This document shows, one piece after another, positions 17,870-25,146 of a DNA stretch of 64,000 bases. The position numbers and the translations under genes are program-made. The notes below the pieces were generated by a model. That model was not told where the DNA came from. It searched no databases and was given only the letters and a program-made list of their open reading frames with translations. The stretch covers positions 1,240,001 to 1,304,000 of the forward strand of contig CBDEFX010000002.1 of NCBI GenBank assembly GCA_965237635.1, in the 5' to 3' direction. Position 1 is the stretch's first letter. Every line of letters begins with the position of its first letter. Source of the DNA: CBDEFX01 sp965237635. Its GTDB lineage: Bacteria > Chloroflexota > Dehalococcoidia > Lucifugimonadales > CAUZJF01.

Positions 17870-18403
17870 CTGTTCGCACCTCAGGGCGGAACAAACTTCA
17901 TCGCGGCCCTCAGGAAAACGGGACAATGGGAAGCCATGAGGCTTGTGTATCGAAATCCTCCGGCATCTACCGAACAGATCATCCATCCTGACAATTACCT
18001 GGCCGGAGACGAGCCGGTGGTCGTGTTACTGCCTGACCTTGCCGGCGCTCTGGGCCCAGACTGGCTTGAGAAGCACGACGGCGTGATGGGGGAAAGCTTC
18101 CTGAGGGCGTATTTAGCAATATTGTCGTCGGCTGACTTCATCGAGGCGGCAGCCGGGTGGGGAGGCGACCGATTCAGTCTTCTAGAAGGCCCCTCGGGAG
18201 AGCGTGCACTTGTGGCGCTTTTCGCGTGGGACACTCCCGGGGATGCCAGTCAGTTCTTCGATCTCGTCACGAGGAGCCCGGGCCAGGCGGGTCAGGCTTT
18301 CTTGAATGCGGAGGACGACACGGTTCTGCTCGTCCTCGGCCCCGAGAACGCGGTCGAAGCCATAAGGGCTCACTTCGACAATTTCTGATACGCCTGGTGC
18401 TCG

Positions 18404-18415
18404 GGGGCTAGCCCC
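18404..18415. terminator. Hairpin between convergent genes
   Basis: GGGGC TA GCCCC palindrome 15 nt after the kinase stop and 11 nt before the stop of the facing peptide gene. There is no T-run, so it is only a possible bidirectional terminator. Confidence 0.35.
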
Positions 18416-18625
18416 TGGCAAGGAGTCTAAGAGACGTAGTAGCAGTACTGGACCCGGTAGTACCAATAGTAGTAGTAGAAGCAGACCAACCAGGAGTTGC
18501 TTTCCGTGTAGTCCACCTCGACGTCACGAGGAATCCGAACTCCTTTGCCCCGCAGGTAAGCCTTTGGGTTGGCCTTAAGGCGTGCTAGCTTTACGGGGTC
18601 TAGCCCCCCGCACAGTAGAATCCCA

Positions 18626-19973
18626 GGAAGTGGTGTTAAGAGGGAGAGGGTCTGGAGAAAGAGAGACCACCGCGTCATCCTTAGCGGGCAAAGAAGAAAG
18701 CTCGAGAAAGGAGGACAACAGTGGTCAAGGGAAGGATGGACCTGCTGGAGCTATTGCGCAAGGGGGGAATGGACGGTGACGTGGACTTCCTACGGGAGGC
18801 ACTGAGAGTGCTGGTAGAGGGGATCATGGATGCGGAGGTGTCATCGAGGATCGGTGCTGAGTATGGAGAACGCAGCCCTGAGCGGGTGACCCAGCGCAAC
18901 GGGTATCGGTCCCGGGCGTGGGATACCCGGGTGGGGACTATGGAGCTGCACATCCCGAAGCTTCGAGAGGGGAGCTACTTCCCGAGCCTGCTGGAGCCAC
19001 GGGGTCGCAGCGAGCGAGCTCTGCTGGCGGTCATTCAGCAGGCCTACGTGGAAGGGGTATCCACAAGGCGGGTGGATGACCTGGTCAAGGCCCTGGGGTG
19101 TGAGGGTATCTCCAAGAGCCAGGTGTCGCGTATCTGTCAGGAGCTGGACGTGGTGGTGGATGGCTTCCTGGGCCGTCCGCTGGACGGTGGACCCTACCCT
19201 TACCTGTGGCTGGACGCACTGACCCAGAAGGTCAGGGAGGACGGCAGGAGCGTCAACGTCAGCGTGGTGGTGGCGACGGCCGTCAATGGCGAGGGCAAGC
19301 GGGAGATCATTGGGATGGACGTGGGTACCAGTGAAGACGGCGCCTTCTGGCTGGCCTTCCTACGCTCGCTGTCCGCCAGGGGCCTCAGCGGGGTGGAGCT
19401 GGTGGTATCGGACGCTCATCAGGGACTCCGCGGCGCCATCGCCGCAGTCTTCGGCGGAGCCAGCTGGCAACGGTGCCGCACCCACTTCATGACCAACCTG
19501 CTCACTCGGGTACCCAGAAGAGTCCAACCATGGATGGCCACCATGGTCCGCACCATCTACCAGCAACCCTCCCCCGATGAGGTACACGCCCAACTCGATA
19601 GGGTGACCGATCAACTCGGAGACCGGTTCCCTCAGGTGGCCTCTCTACTGGACGAGGCTGGACCCGATATCCTGGCCTTCTCCAGCTTCCCTGTCGCCCA
19701 CTGGAAGAAGATCTGGTCTAACAACCCCCTGGAGCGTCTCAACAAGGAGATCAGGCGTCGCACCGATGTCGTGGGCATCTTCCCTAACCGACCAGCCGTG
19801 CGTCGCCTGGTTGGCCCCGTCCTCGCTGAACAGCACGACGAATGGGCCGTCGGCCGCCGATACCTCACACCCGCCATTCTGATCCTAAACGAAGCTCTTC
19901 CGGAGGCCGATCTCGCGGAGGCGACAGCCGCCTAAACAACATCAACAGGATGACGCACTCTTACACCACTTGA
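18626..19973 (+). mobile_element. IS256-family element B
   Basis: About 1.35 kb. Inverted ends carry AAGTGGTGTTAAGAG on the left (from 18628) and, complemented, AAGTGGTGTAAGAG on the right (to 19971). No flanking duplication is visible, so boundaries are uncertain by a few bases. It lies inside the small peptide gene on the opposite strand. Confidence 0.75.
18721..19935 (+). CDS. IS256-family transposase (element B)
   Basis: 404 residues, full length. GTG start after AAAGGAGGACAACA. DDE residues: Asp in YLWLDALTQKV, Asp in LVVSDAHQGL, Glu in SNNPLERLNKEIRRR. The zinc-like C/H pair WQRCRTHFMTNLL is conserved in the family. It is clearly different from element A (FLREALRVLVEGIMDAEVSS N-terminus) and no copy of it is seen elsewhere in the window. 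Confidence 0.93.
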   Translation: MVKGRMDLLELLRKGGMDGDVDFLREALRVLVEGIMDAEVSSRIGAEYGERSPERVTQRNGYRSRAWDTRVGTMELHIPKLREGSYFPSLLEPRGRSERALLAVIQQAYVEGVSTRRVDDLVKALGCEGISKSQVSRICQELDVVVDGFLGRPLDGGPYPYLWLDALTQKVREDGRSVNVSVVVATAVNGEGKREIIGMDVGTSEDGAFWLAFLRSLSARGLSGVELVVSDAHQGLRGAIAAVFGGASWQRCRTHFMTNLLTRVPRRVQPWMATMVRTIYQQPSPDEVHAQLDRVTDQLGDRFPQVASLLDEAGPDILAFSSFPVAHWKKIWSNNPLERLNKEIRRRTDVVGIFPNRPAVRRLVGPVLAEQHDEWAVGRRYLTPAILILNEALPEADLAEATAA

Positions 19974-20165
19974 CGGGACGTGACCAGCCGCACCTCCTCT
20001 ACGGCGTCCAGGAACTCGCTGGTGGTCCCGATGTCTTGGAGTTTCTTCGCCAGTCCTCTCATGCGAGCCCGCTGTTTAGAAGTGGTCTCCGGGCCTTGGG
20101 GCATTCTGCACCTCCTCGCGTGGGGATTCTGAACCGACAGAAAGCCTTCAATGTCTCGCGGCGCG

Positions 20166-20195
20166 ATTGTACTGACTGCTCTCGGTGGGCGTCAA
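20166..20195 (-). promoter_or_regulatory. Sigma70-type promoter of the Tyr-rich peptide gene
   Basis: On the minus strand TTGACG (20195-20190), an 18-nt spacer and TACAAT (20171-20166). The predicted transcript start is about 55 nt upstream of the ATG at 20104. The same -10 hexamer and spacer length occur before sufB. Confidence 0.6.
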
Positions 20196-20391
20196 GACAC
20201 GCGGCTGCCACGCTCAATCGTCGCCTTGGTCCTCCGTTCGTAGGTCTCCGTACGTACGAGCCGGCCGTTCGCTTGAAATGAGGATTTGGGTACCAGCTAC
20301 CAGCCCAGAGGGAGACTGACACGCAAGTCAAGGCGTGGACTCGGCCATCTGACCCCCGATAGTATGGCTATGAGAGAGTTGGAGCGTCGCC
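20196..20391. other. Divergent intergenic region upstream of the CAP gene
   Basis: No gene or RNA recognised. It must hold the promoter of the CAP-domain gene, but I see no convincing hexamer pair on the plus strand. Confidence 0.35.
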
Positions 20392-21291
20392 ATGCTACGC
20401 CGCCAGGACGACACCGCACAGAGATTGCGTCAGCTATTTCCATCTGCTTCGGATACCGCTCTCGCCGAAGCGGTCGAGATCTTAGCGCCATGTGCTAGGC
20501 CGCCGTTAGACGAGGCCGATCGCCAGCCTTCGGCCATAAGTGGAAATCGGTTTGTCTCGTTCCCCATTTTCCTGCTCGCTATGTTGCTGTTCATTGCCTT
20601 TTCCACTCCCCTTGGGCTGACGACTCTTCACCTGAACCGGGGTGCTGAGTCTGCGGAAGTCCGCAACATGCTGCTGGCAGACCTACGGGTAATGTTCAGG
20701 TGTCCTCACAAGACATCAGAGCTTTGGCTGTTCTTAAACCGCACATCAGAGTTTGGGATGACGCCTAACGAGGCGGCCGCCGCAGTATGCGAGTTGAGCA
20801 CTTATAGCGACGGGCCGGAACTCTCGGCCGGACCCGAGCCATTCACGCCTGCTTGGATAGCGGCTGTAGAAAAGGGGACACTCGACGCCGTCAACGAAAA
20901 GCGCGCTGAGAATGGGATGCGCCCACTGATCGGTCATGGCAACCTGGAATTGGCAGCAAGACGGCACTCAGAGTTCATGGGCAGCAGCGGCGTGTTCCAA
21001 CACAGTTTCGACCCTCACGGCGAGAATATTCTCAAGATACCGGTTGGCTATATAACGCACACGAGGAACGGCATGCCTGCCAGGCGGGCCCCGGTGGGCA
21101 CACCTGATGAGACAGCGGTAGAGGCAGCCGAGGCGTGGATGGGCAGTCCTATCCACCGTAAGAACATACTTAACAGCGCCTACCGATGGACCGGTCTCGG
21201 GGCGACGGTCGTCGACGCGCCGGACGGAGATGGGCAACTAGTCCTGCTGACCCAGAGATTCTCCAGTCGCGAGCCAACAGGCGGCTCTTAA
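20392..21291 (+). CDS. Membrane-anchored CAP (SCP/PR-1-like) domain protein
   Basis: 299 residues. The N-terminal about 50 residues are cytoplasmic, then one membrane segment FPIFLLAMLLFIAFS (about residues 47-65) and a CAP domain (about 155-295). CAP signatures: NEKRAENGMRPLIGHGNLELAARRHS, then HGENIL and AWMGSPIHRKNILNSAYRWTGLG. The domain would face the outside; bacterial CAP proteins are poorly understood. TTGGAG precedes the ATG by 7 nt. The 3' end overlaps the convergent methyltransferase by 4 bp. Confidence 0.82.
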   Translation: MLRRQDDTAQRLRQLFPSASDTALAEAVEILAPCARPPLDEADRQPSAISGNRFVSFPIFLLAMLLFIAFSTPLGLTTLHLNRGAESAEVRNMLLADLRVMFRCPHKTSELWLFLNRTSEFGMTPNEAAAAVCELSTYSDGPELSAGPEPFTPAWIAAVEKGTLDAVNEKRAENGMRPLIGHGNLELAARRHSEFMGSSGVFQHSFDPHGENILKIPVGYITHTRNGMPARRAPVGTPDETAVEAAEAWMGSPIHRKNILNSAYRWTGLGATVVDAPDGDGQLVLLTQRFSSREPTGGS

Positions 21292-21980
21292 GGCTTCCGG
21301 GCCACGACGATCAGGCAGAAGTTGGTGTCCGCCAGCCTCTGCCAGTAGTCGTCCGAGAATCGTTCTCTTGTCGCCTCGCGGGTTGGAATATCCTGTGCAT
21401 CGAGTAGCTCGAACCCAGCGTCTTCGACTGACTTCAGGTAGGTCTCTCTGGTATGCCGTTCGTTGTGCAGCTGGTAGGTCACTCCGTCCCGACCAAAGAG
21501 TGTTCGCACACCTTTGGCGATCGTGTCTGGGTGAAAGTCGGTGATGAGCAGCAGGCCGCCGGGCTTCAGAACGCGGTGAAATTCCCGGGCCACCTGTTCG
21601 AGGCCGGAGACATGGCACAGAACAAGAGCGCAGACCGTGATTTCGTATTCGAGGTCATTTACGGGCAGTTGGCGATCAAGGCTGGCCTGAACGAACTCGA
21701 TGTCGAGGCGCTCGCTGACGGCGGACCTCTTCGCGACTTGGAGCATGGCCGGGTTGGGGTCCACGGCTGTTACCTTAAACCCACGCTTTGCTAGCTTGAG
21801 GGCGTACCTCCCGGTCCCGGCCCCGACATCCAGTGCGCGACCGGGTCTCAGTCCTGCCAGGAGGGGCTCCACGCGCTGCTCTTCCAGCTCGATGAGGGCG
21901 TTACCTTCGTCGTAAACGTGTGACCAGAGAGAGTATCCCTCTTGGACTGTAACGTCAATTGGCCGAGGCACGTCTATCAT
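21288..21980 (-). CDS. Class I SAM-dependent methyltransferase
   Basis: 230 residues. SAM-binding motif I is LDVGAGTGRYALKLAKRG (about residues 50-67), then VDPNPAML, the DLEYEITVCALVLCHV region and LKPGGLLLITDFHP. This is a Methyltransf_11/25-type fold. Substrate unknown; similar proteins methylate quinones, lipids or small metabolites. Downstream of the SUF operon in the same direction, about 70 bp after the last sufU; it may be co-transcribed. Confidence 0.82.
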   Translation of the reverse strand: MIDVPRPIDVTVQEGYSLWSHVYDEGNALIELEEQRVEPLLAGLRPGRALDVGAGTGRYALKLAKRGFKVTAVDPNPAMLQVAKRSAVSERLDIEFVQASLDRQLPVNDLEYEITVCALVLCHVSGLEQVAREFHRVLKPGGLLLITDFHPDTIAKGVRTLFGRDGVTYQLHNERHTRETYLKSVEDAGFELLDAQDIPTREATRERFSDDYWQRLADTNFCLIVVARKP

Positions 21981-22048
21981 AGGTACCCAACGCCACCGAT
22001 GAGATTACGAACTAGCCCTGCGAGTAGGAGAGTCGACGTCGAGGCCGC

Positions 22049-22498
22049 TCAGACGGCTGGCTCTCTTCGGAAGTCCTCGATCCCCTCCTCAAGCGCGGAC
22101 CACGCCAGCAGCGCGCACTTTATGCGGACAGGGAATTGTCGTACTTCTGCCAATGCGCCCAAGGTCCCCAGATCCTCTTGCTCTGCCTCAGTTTCGCTGC
22201 GCATCATGCGCCGGAAGCGCTCTGCGAGGGCCTCGGTCTCCTCTACAGTCTTGCTGCTGATCGCCTCCGAGAGCATGGAGGCCGACGCTTGATTGATCGC
22301 GCAGCCGCGCCCCTGTACGCCTGTCCGTGATATGCAGCCGTCCTCGAGCACTGCTTGCAGGGAGACTTCGTCCCCGCAGAAGGGGTTGACGGCGCTGGCG
22401 GAGATGTCGGGGCTCTCGACTACGGCGGAGTTGCGGGGATGGCGACAGTGGTCGAGGATGTCGTCGCGGTAGAGGTGGTCGAGATCATCCGGCTCCAT
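22049..22498 (-). CDS. sufU: SufU-type Fe-S scaffold / sulfur-transfer protein (second paralogue)
   Basis: 149 residues. Three conserved cysteines in NPFCGDEV, GRGCAINQASASM and RIKCALLAW, plus the aspartate after the first, as in zinc-binding SufU, which takes sulfur from SufS and passes it to SufBCD. The start lies inside the end of sufS (about 14-bp overlap), so the two are translationally coupled. It is one of two SufU paralogues in this operon; this one has a shorter spacer before RIKCA. Confidence 0.88.
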   Translation of the reverse strand: MEPDDLDHLYRDDILDHCRHPRNSAVVESPDISASAVNPFCGDEVSLQAVLEDGCISRTGVQGRGCAINQASASMLSEAISSKTVEETEALAERFRRMMRSETEAEQEDLGTLGALAEVRQFPVRIKCALLAWSALEEGIEDFRREPAV

Positions 22499-23735
22499 AG
22501 GAGAAGTACCTCAGGGCCTGCTTCGTGGCGTCGACCAGCACGTCTACCTCGTTCTCGGTGTTGTAGACGTAGAAGCTGGCTCGGGCGGTCGCGGCGACGT
22601 TCAGGGTGCGCATCAGCGGCATCGTGCAGTGGTGGCCGGTACGGATGGCGATGCCCTGGCGGTCCATGAACGTGCCGAAGTCGTGTGCGTGGACCTCGGA
22701 GGAGTGGAAAAGTATTACGCCACCTCTCTCCTCGACGTCTCGGGGGCCGAAGATGTCCAGCTCCTCGAACTCTTTCATGCGCATGAGGGCGTACTCCGTA
22801 AGCTCCATCTCGTGCCGTCGGACGTTCTCCATGCCGAGGTCGGTGAGGTAATCAACCGCGGTGCCCAGAGCGATGGCGTCCGCGATGTTGGGGGTGCCGG
22901 CCTCGAAGCGCATCGGCAGATCGTTCCACGTCGCGCGGTCGTTCCAGACCTCGAGCACCATCTCGCCACCCCTTAGAAACGGCTCCATGCCTTCGAGTAT
23001 GTCTCGCTTGACGTAGAGGACCCCTATCCCCGTGGGACCCATCATCTTGTGCCCCGAGAAGGCCAGGAAGTCGCAGTCGAGGTCGTTGACGTCCACGGGC
23101 ATGTGGGGCACGCTCTGAGCGCCGTCGATGAGCACGGCGGCGCCGACCCCTCGAGCTTTCGCGGCGAGCTCTTTCACCGGGTTGATCGTGCCCAGGCTGT
23201 TGGATGCGTGCACGATGGCGACCAGCTTCGTTCGGGCGTTGACAATCGAGTCGACCTCTTGCAGGTCTAGCTTGCCGTCTTCCGTCAAAGGCAGAAACCT
23301 TAGCGTAGCGTCCCTGTCCTTTGCCACCTTTTGCCAGGGGAGCAGGTTACTGTGGTGCTCCATCTGGGTTACGACTATCTCGTCACCTGCCTGGATGTGC
23401 TCCAGCGCCCAGGTGTTGGCGACCAGATTGATGGACTCTGTCGTCCCGCGTGTCCAGATGATCGACTCCGGGGTGTCGGCGTTGATGAAGGTGGCGACCT
23501 TTTGGCGGGCCTCCTCGAACCGGTCGGTGGCCTCCATGCTCAGCGCATGGACACCCCGGTGTACGTTGGAGTTGTACGTTTCGTAGTAGTCCACCAACGC
23601 CTGGACGACGCTCCGAGGCTTCTGTGACGTGGCTGCATTGTCGAGGTAGACCAGCGGCTTGCCGTAGACCTGCCGCGACAGGACGGGGAAATCGTCGCGA
23701 ATGTTCTTGCCGTCTAGCATTCTATTCCTTGACAA
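22485..23735 (-). CDS. sufS: Cysteine desulfurase SufS
   Basis: 416 residues, a group II PLP-dependent cysteine desulfurase that makes persulfide sulfur for Fe-S assembly. PLP lysine in FSGHKMMGPTGIG, the catalytic cysteine in RTGHHCTMPLM, and the YLDNAATSQKPRSV and NVHRGVHALS motifs are all present. Neighbours are the Rieske protein upstream and sufU downstream with overlap. Confidence 0.95.
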   Translation of the reverse strand: MSRNRMLDGKNIRDDFPVLSRQVYGKPLVYLDNAATSQKPRSVVQALVDYYETYNSNVHRGVHALSMEATDRFEEARQKVATFINADTPESIIWTRGTTESINLVANTWALEHIQAGDEIVVTQMEHHSNLLPWQKVAKDRDATLRFLPLTEDGKLDLQEVDSIVNARTKLVAIVHASNSLGTINPVKELAAKARGVGAAVLIDGAQSVPHMPVDVNDLDCDFLAFSGHKMMGPTGIGVLYVKRDILEGMEPFLRGGEMVLEVWNDRATWNDLPMRFEAGTPNIADAIALGTAVDYLTDLGMENVRRHEMELTEYALMRMKEFEELDIFGPRDVEERGGVILFHSSEVHAHDFGTFMDRQGIAIRTGHHCTMPLMRTLNVAATARASFYVYNTENEVDVLVDATKQALRYFSYGAG

Positions 23736-23839
23736 GCCAACATTACGAGTCTTGGAGGTGTAGCCAGTTGGCCTGCAATAGCCTGCCGGTGGTCTGGTTT
23801 TAGACGCCCGAGCGGGGCGTCTCTACAAAGACCGGCGCG

Positions 23840-24145
23840 TCAGGCGTCTATCTCGATCATGTCGCCTTCGACCCGCACTGGAAAGGTGTCCACCGGAATT
23901 ACGGCCGGCTCCTCGGTGACCTGCCCGTTTCTGACGTCGAAGCGGGCGCCATGCCTGGGGCATTCGATCTCGCATCCCACCAGCTCGCCCTGGTCCAGCG
24001 GTCCGTCGTCATGGGTGCATATGTTGTCGATGGCGTAGACCACGCCGTCGGCGTTGCAGACCGCGATTTCCCGGTCTCGCACCCTATAGACCTTGACTGT
24101 CCCAGTTGGTATATCCGCCAGCCGACCGACAGCCGTGAAAGCCAT
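23840..24145 (-). CDS. Rieske-type [2Fe-2S] ferredoxin
   Basis: 101 residues, a NirD/BphF-like small Rieske protein. Cluster ligands C-x-H in ICTHDDGPL and C-x-x-H in IECPRHGARFDV. Cytoplasmic electron carrier. Its place inside the SUF operon, between rrf2 and sufS, suggests a redox role in cluster assembly, or a convenient Fe-S client; this is inference. Confidence 0.9.
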   Translation of the reverse strand: MAFTAVGRLADIPTGTVKVYRVRDREIAVCNADGVVYAIDNICTHDDGPLDQGELVGCEIECPRHGARFDVRNGQVTEEPAVIPVDTFPVRVEGDMIEIDA

Positions 24146-24155
24146 CTCTCGCTCT

Positions 24156-24626
24156 TTAGGCCTGTCCGGCCGTCATCAGAGCCGGCTCCGAAGGCTTGGC
24201 CGCACCCCGGACTGTGAGGTCCCGGCTACGCTGCACGAGGTCGGCGATACTGGTGGAGTCCAAAACGGTGTGAATGGCGTCCTCCACCTCTCGCCATATA
24301 CCTCTTTGGCCGCACGCGGGAGACTGGTCACACCCTCCGGCATCGTCGAGGCACCCGATGATTGTCTGCGGGCCTCCGAGGTGTGTCATCACCATCCCCA
24401 TGCTTATCTTCGAGGGTTCGATAGCCAGCGAGTGCCCGCCCTGGGGGCCGCGTTGGCTCTTGGTCAGCCCCTTCTTGTGCATCGTATGCAGGACCTGGGC
24501 GAGGTATGGCTCTGGTATCGCCTGGCGTTTGGCTATCTCAGAGGCGCGCACCGGGCCCTTGTGCTCGTGTTTCGCCAGGTCAACGAGCGCCCTGACTCCA
24601 TAGTCGACCTGCATTGGGATGTGCAT
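24156..24626 (-). CDS. Rrf2/IscR-type Fe-S transcriptional regulator
   Basis: 156 residues. The winged helix covers about 1-80 (YGVRALVDLAKHE, ASEIAKRQAIPEPYLAQVLHTM, GPQGGHSLA). A three-cysteine segment follows, GCLDDAGGCDQSPACG, spaced C-x6-C-x5-C, matching the cluster-binding loop of IscR/SufR-like sensors. It probably senses Fe-S status and controls this operon, perhaps through the palindrome at the sufB start (29242-29264). Confidence 0.9.
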   Translation of the reverse strand: MHIPMQVDYGVRALVDLAKHEHKGPVRASEIAKRQAIPEPYLAQVLHTMHKKGLTKSQRGPQGGHSLAIEPSKISMGMVMTHLGGPQTIIGCLDDAGGCDQSPACGQRGIWREVEDAIHTVLDSTSIADLVQRSRDLTVRGAAKPSEPALMTAGQA

Positions 24627-24665
24627 ATGCGCTCCTATCTCCGGCTCCTGAACAGCCGGGGGAGA

Positions 24666-25118
24666 CTACTCGGTGGTGACCATGTCCTCTTGTCCTTCGA
24701 GCGCGCCGCGTAGCGCGTGCCAGGAGAGGGTGGCGCACTTGATCCTGGTGGGAAACTCCGAGACGCCAGCTAGCACGTCCAGGTCTCCCAGGTCTTCTGT
24801 GTCAACTTCTTTTTCCGGCCCTCCTGTCAACAACTGGTGGAAGGCTTCGAACAGGTGCTGAGCCTCACCCCTAGACTTGCCCTTGATGCTTTCGGTCATC
24901 AGGGATGCGGAAGCCCGTGAGATGGCGCAGCCCGACCCCTGGAAACCGATGTCCGCAATCGTGTCGCCGTCGAGCATCAGGTCAAGCGTAACCGTGTCGC
25001 CGCAGAAGGGATTGAAGCCGTTCGCGGACCTGTTTGAGTTCTCGAGCTTCCGGAAGTTACGCGGCTTCCGGTTGTGCTCCATGATGATCTCTTGGTAAAG
25101 CTCTTCAAGCTCAGACAT
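24666..25118 (-). CDS. sufU: SufU-type Fe-S scaffold / sulfur-transfer protein
   Basis: 150 residues with the cysteines NPFCGDTV, GSGCAISRASASLM and RIKCATLSW. Lies directly after sufD and before rrf2, the usual place for sufU in Chloroflexota and Firmicutes-type clusters. A zinc ion is expected to be held by the three cysteines and the first Asp. Its paralogue follows sufS. Confidence 0.9.
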   Translation of the reverse strand: MSELEELYQEIIMEHNRKPRNFRKLENSNRSANGFNPFCGDTVTLDLMLDGDTIADIGFQGSGCAISRASASLMTESIKGKSRGEAQHLFEAFHQLLTGGPEKEVDTEDLGDLDVLAGVSEFPTRIKCATLSWHALRGALEGQEDMVTTE

Positions 25119-25146
25119 TTTTCTTACCTATTTAGAGCGGCTTTGC

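Larger units (their letters stand above)
14785..18388 (+). pseudogene. Ser/Thr protein kinase, interrupted by an IS256-family element
   Basis: A Hanks-type kinase now in two pieces: 14785-16493 and 17878-18388. The kinase domain covers about residues 8-275: GRGGMATVF glycine loop, AVKVL lysine, HRDIKPANVLVD, DFGLA, GTPAYMAPEQ and SDLYSLSVIVYEML. One membrane segment lies near 308-330, so the rest is extracytoplasmic. Removing the element and one copy of the 8-bp duplication CTGTTCGC joins ...GRALFA to PQGGTNFIAALRK in frame and gives one 739-residue protein. The GTG start has GGAG seven nt upstream. In its present form the intact kinase domain and anchor may still be made, without the last 169 residues. 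Confidence 0.92.
18427..20104 (-). pseudogene. Small Tyr-rich peptide gene (possible RiPP precursor), split by an IS256-type element
   Basis: Two minus-strand pieces flank an IS. The 5' piece (20104 to about 19974) has promoter, GGAGGTG at 5 nt spacing and ATG, and encodes MPQGPETTSKQRARMRGLAK then KLQDIGTTSEFLDAVEEVRL. The 3' piece (about 18626 to 18427) encodes DPVKLARLKANPKAYL, RGKGVRIPRDVEVDYTESNS and the tail WLVCFYYYYWYYRVQYCYYVS with 10 Tyr, 2 Cys and 2 Trp. NPKAYL-x-GKGVRIP-x-DVEV resembles nitrile-hydratase-type (NHLP) RiPP leaders. The frames can be joined within one or two bases to give about 105 residues, but no target duplication is visible, so the union is inferred. No RiPP enzyme is adjacent. 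Function unknown. Confidence 0.5.
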
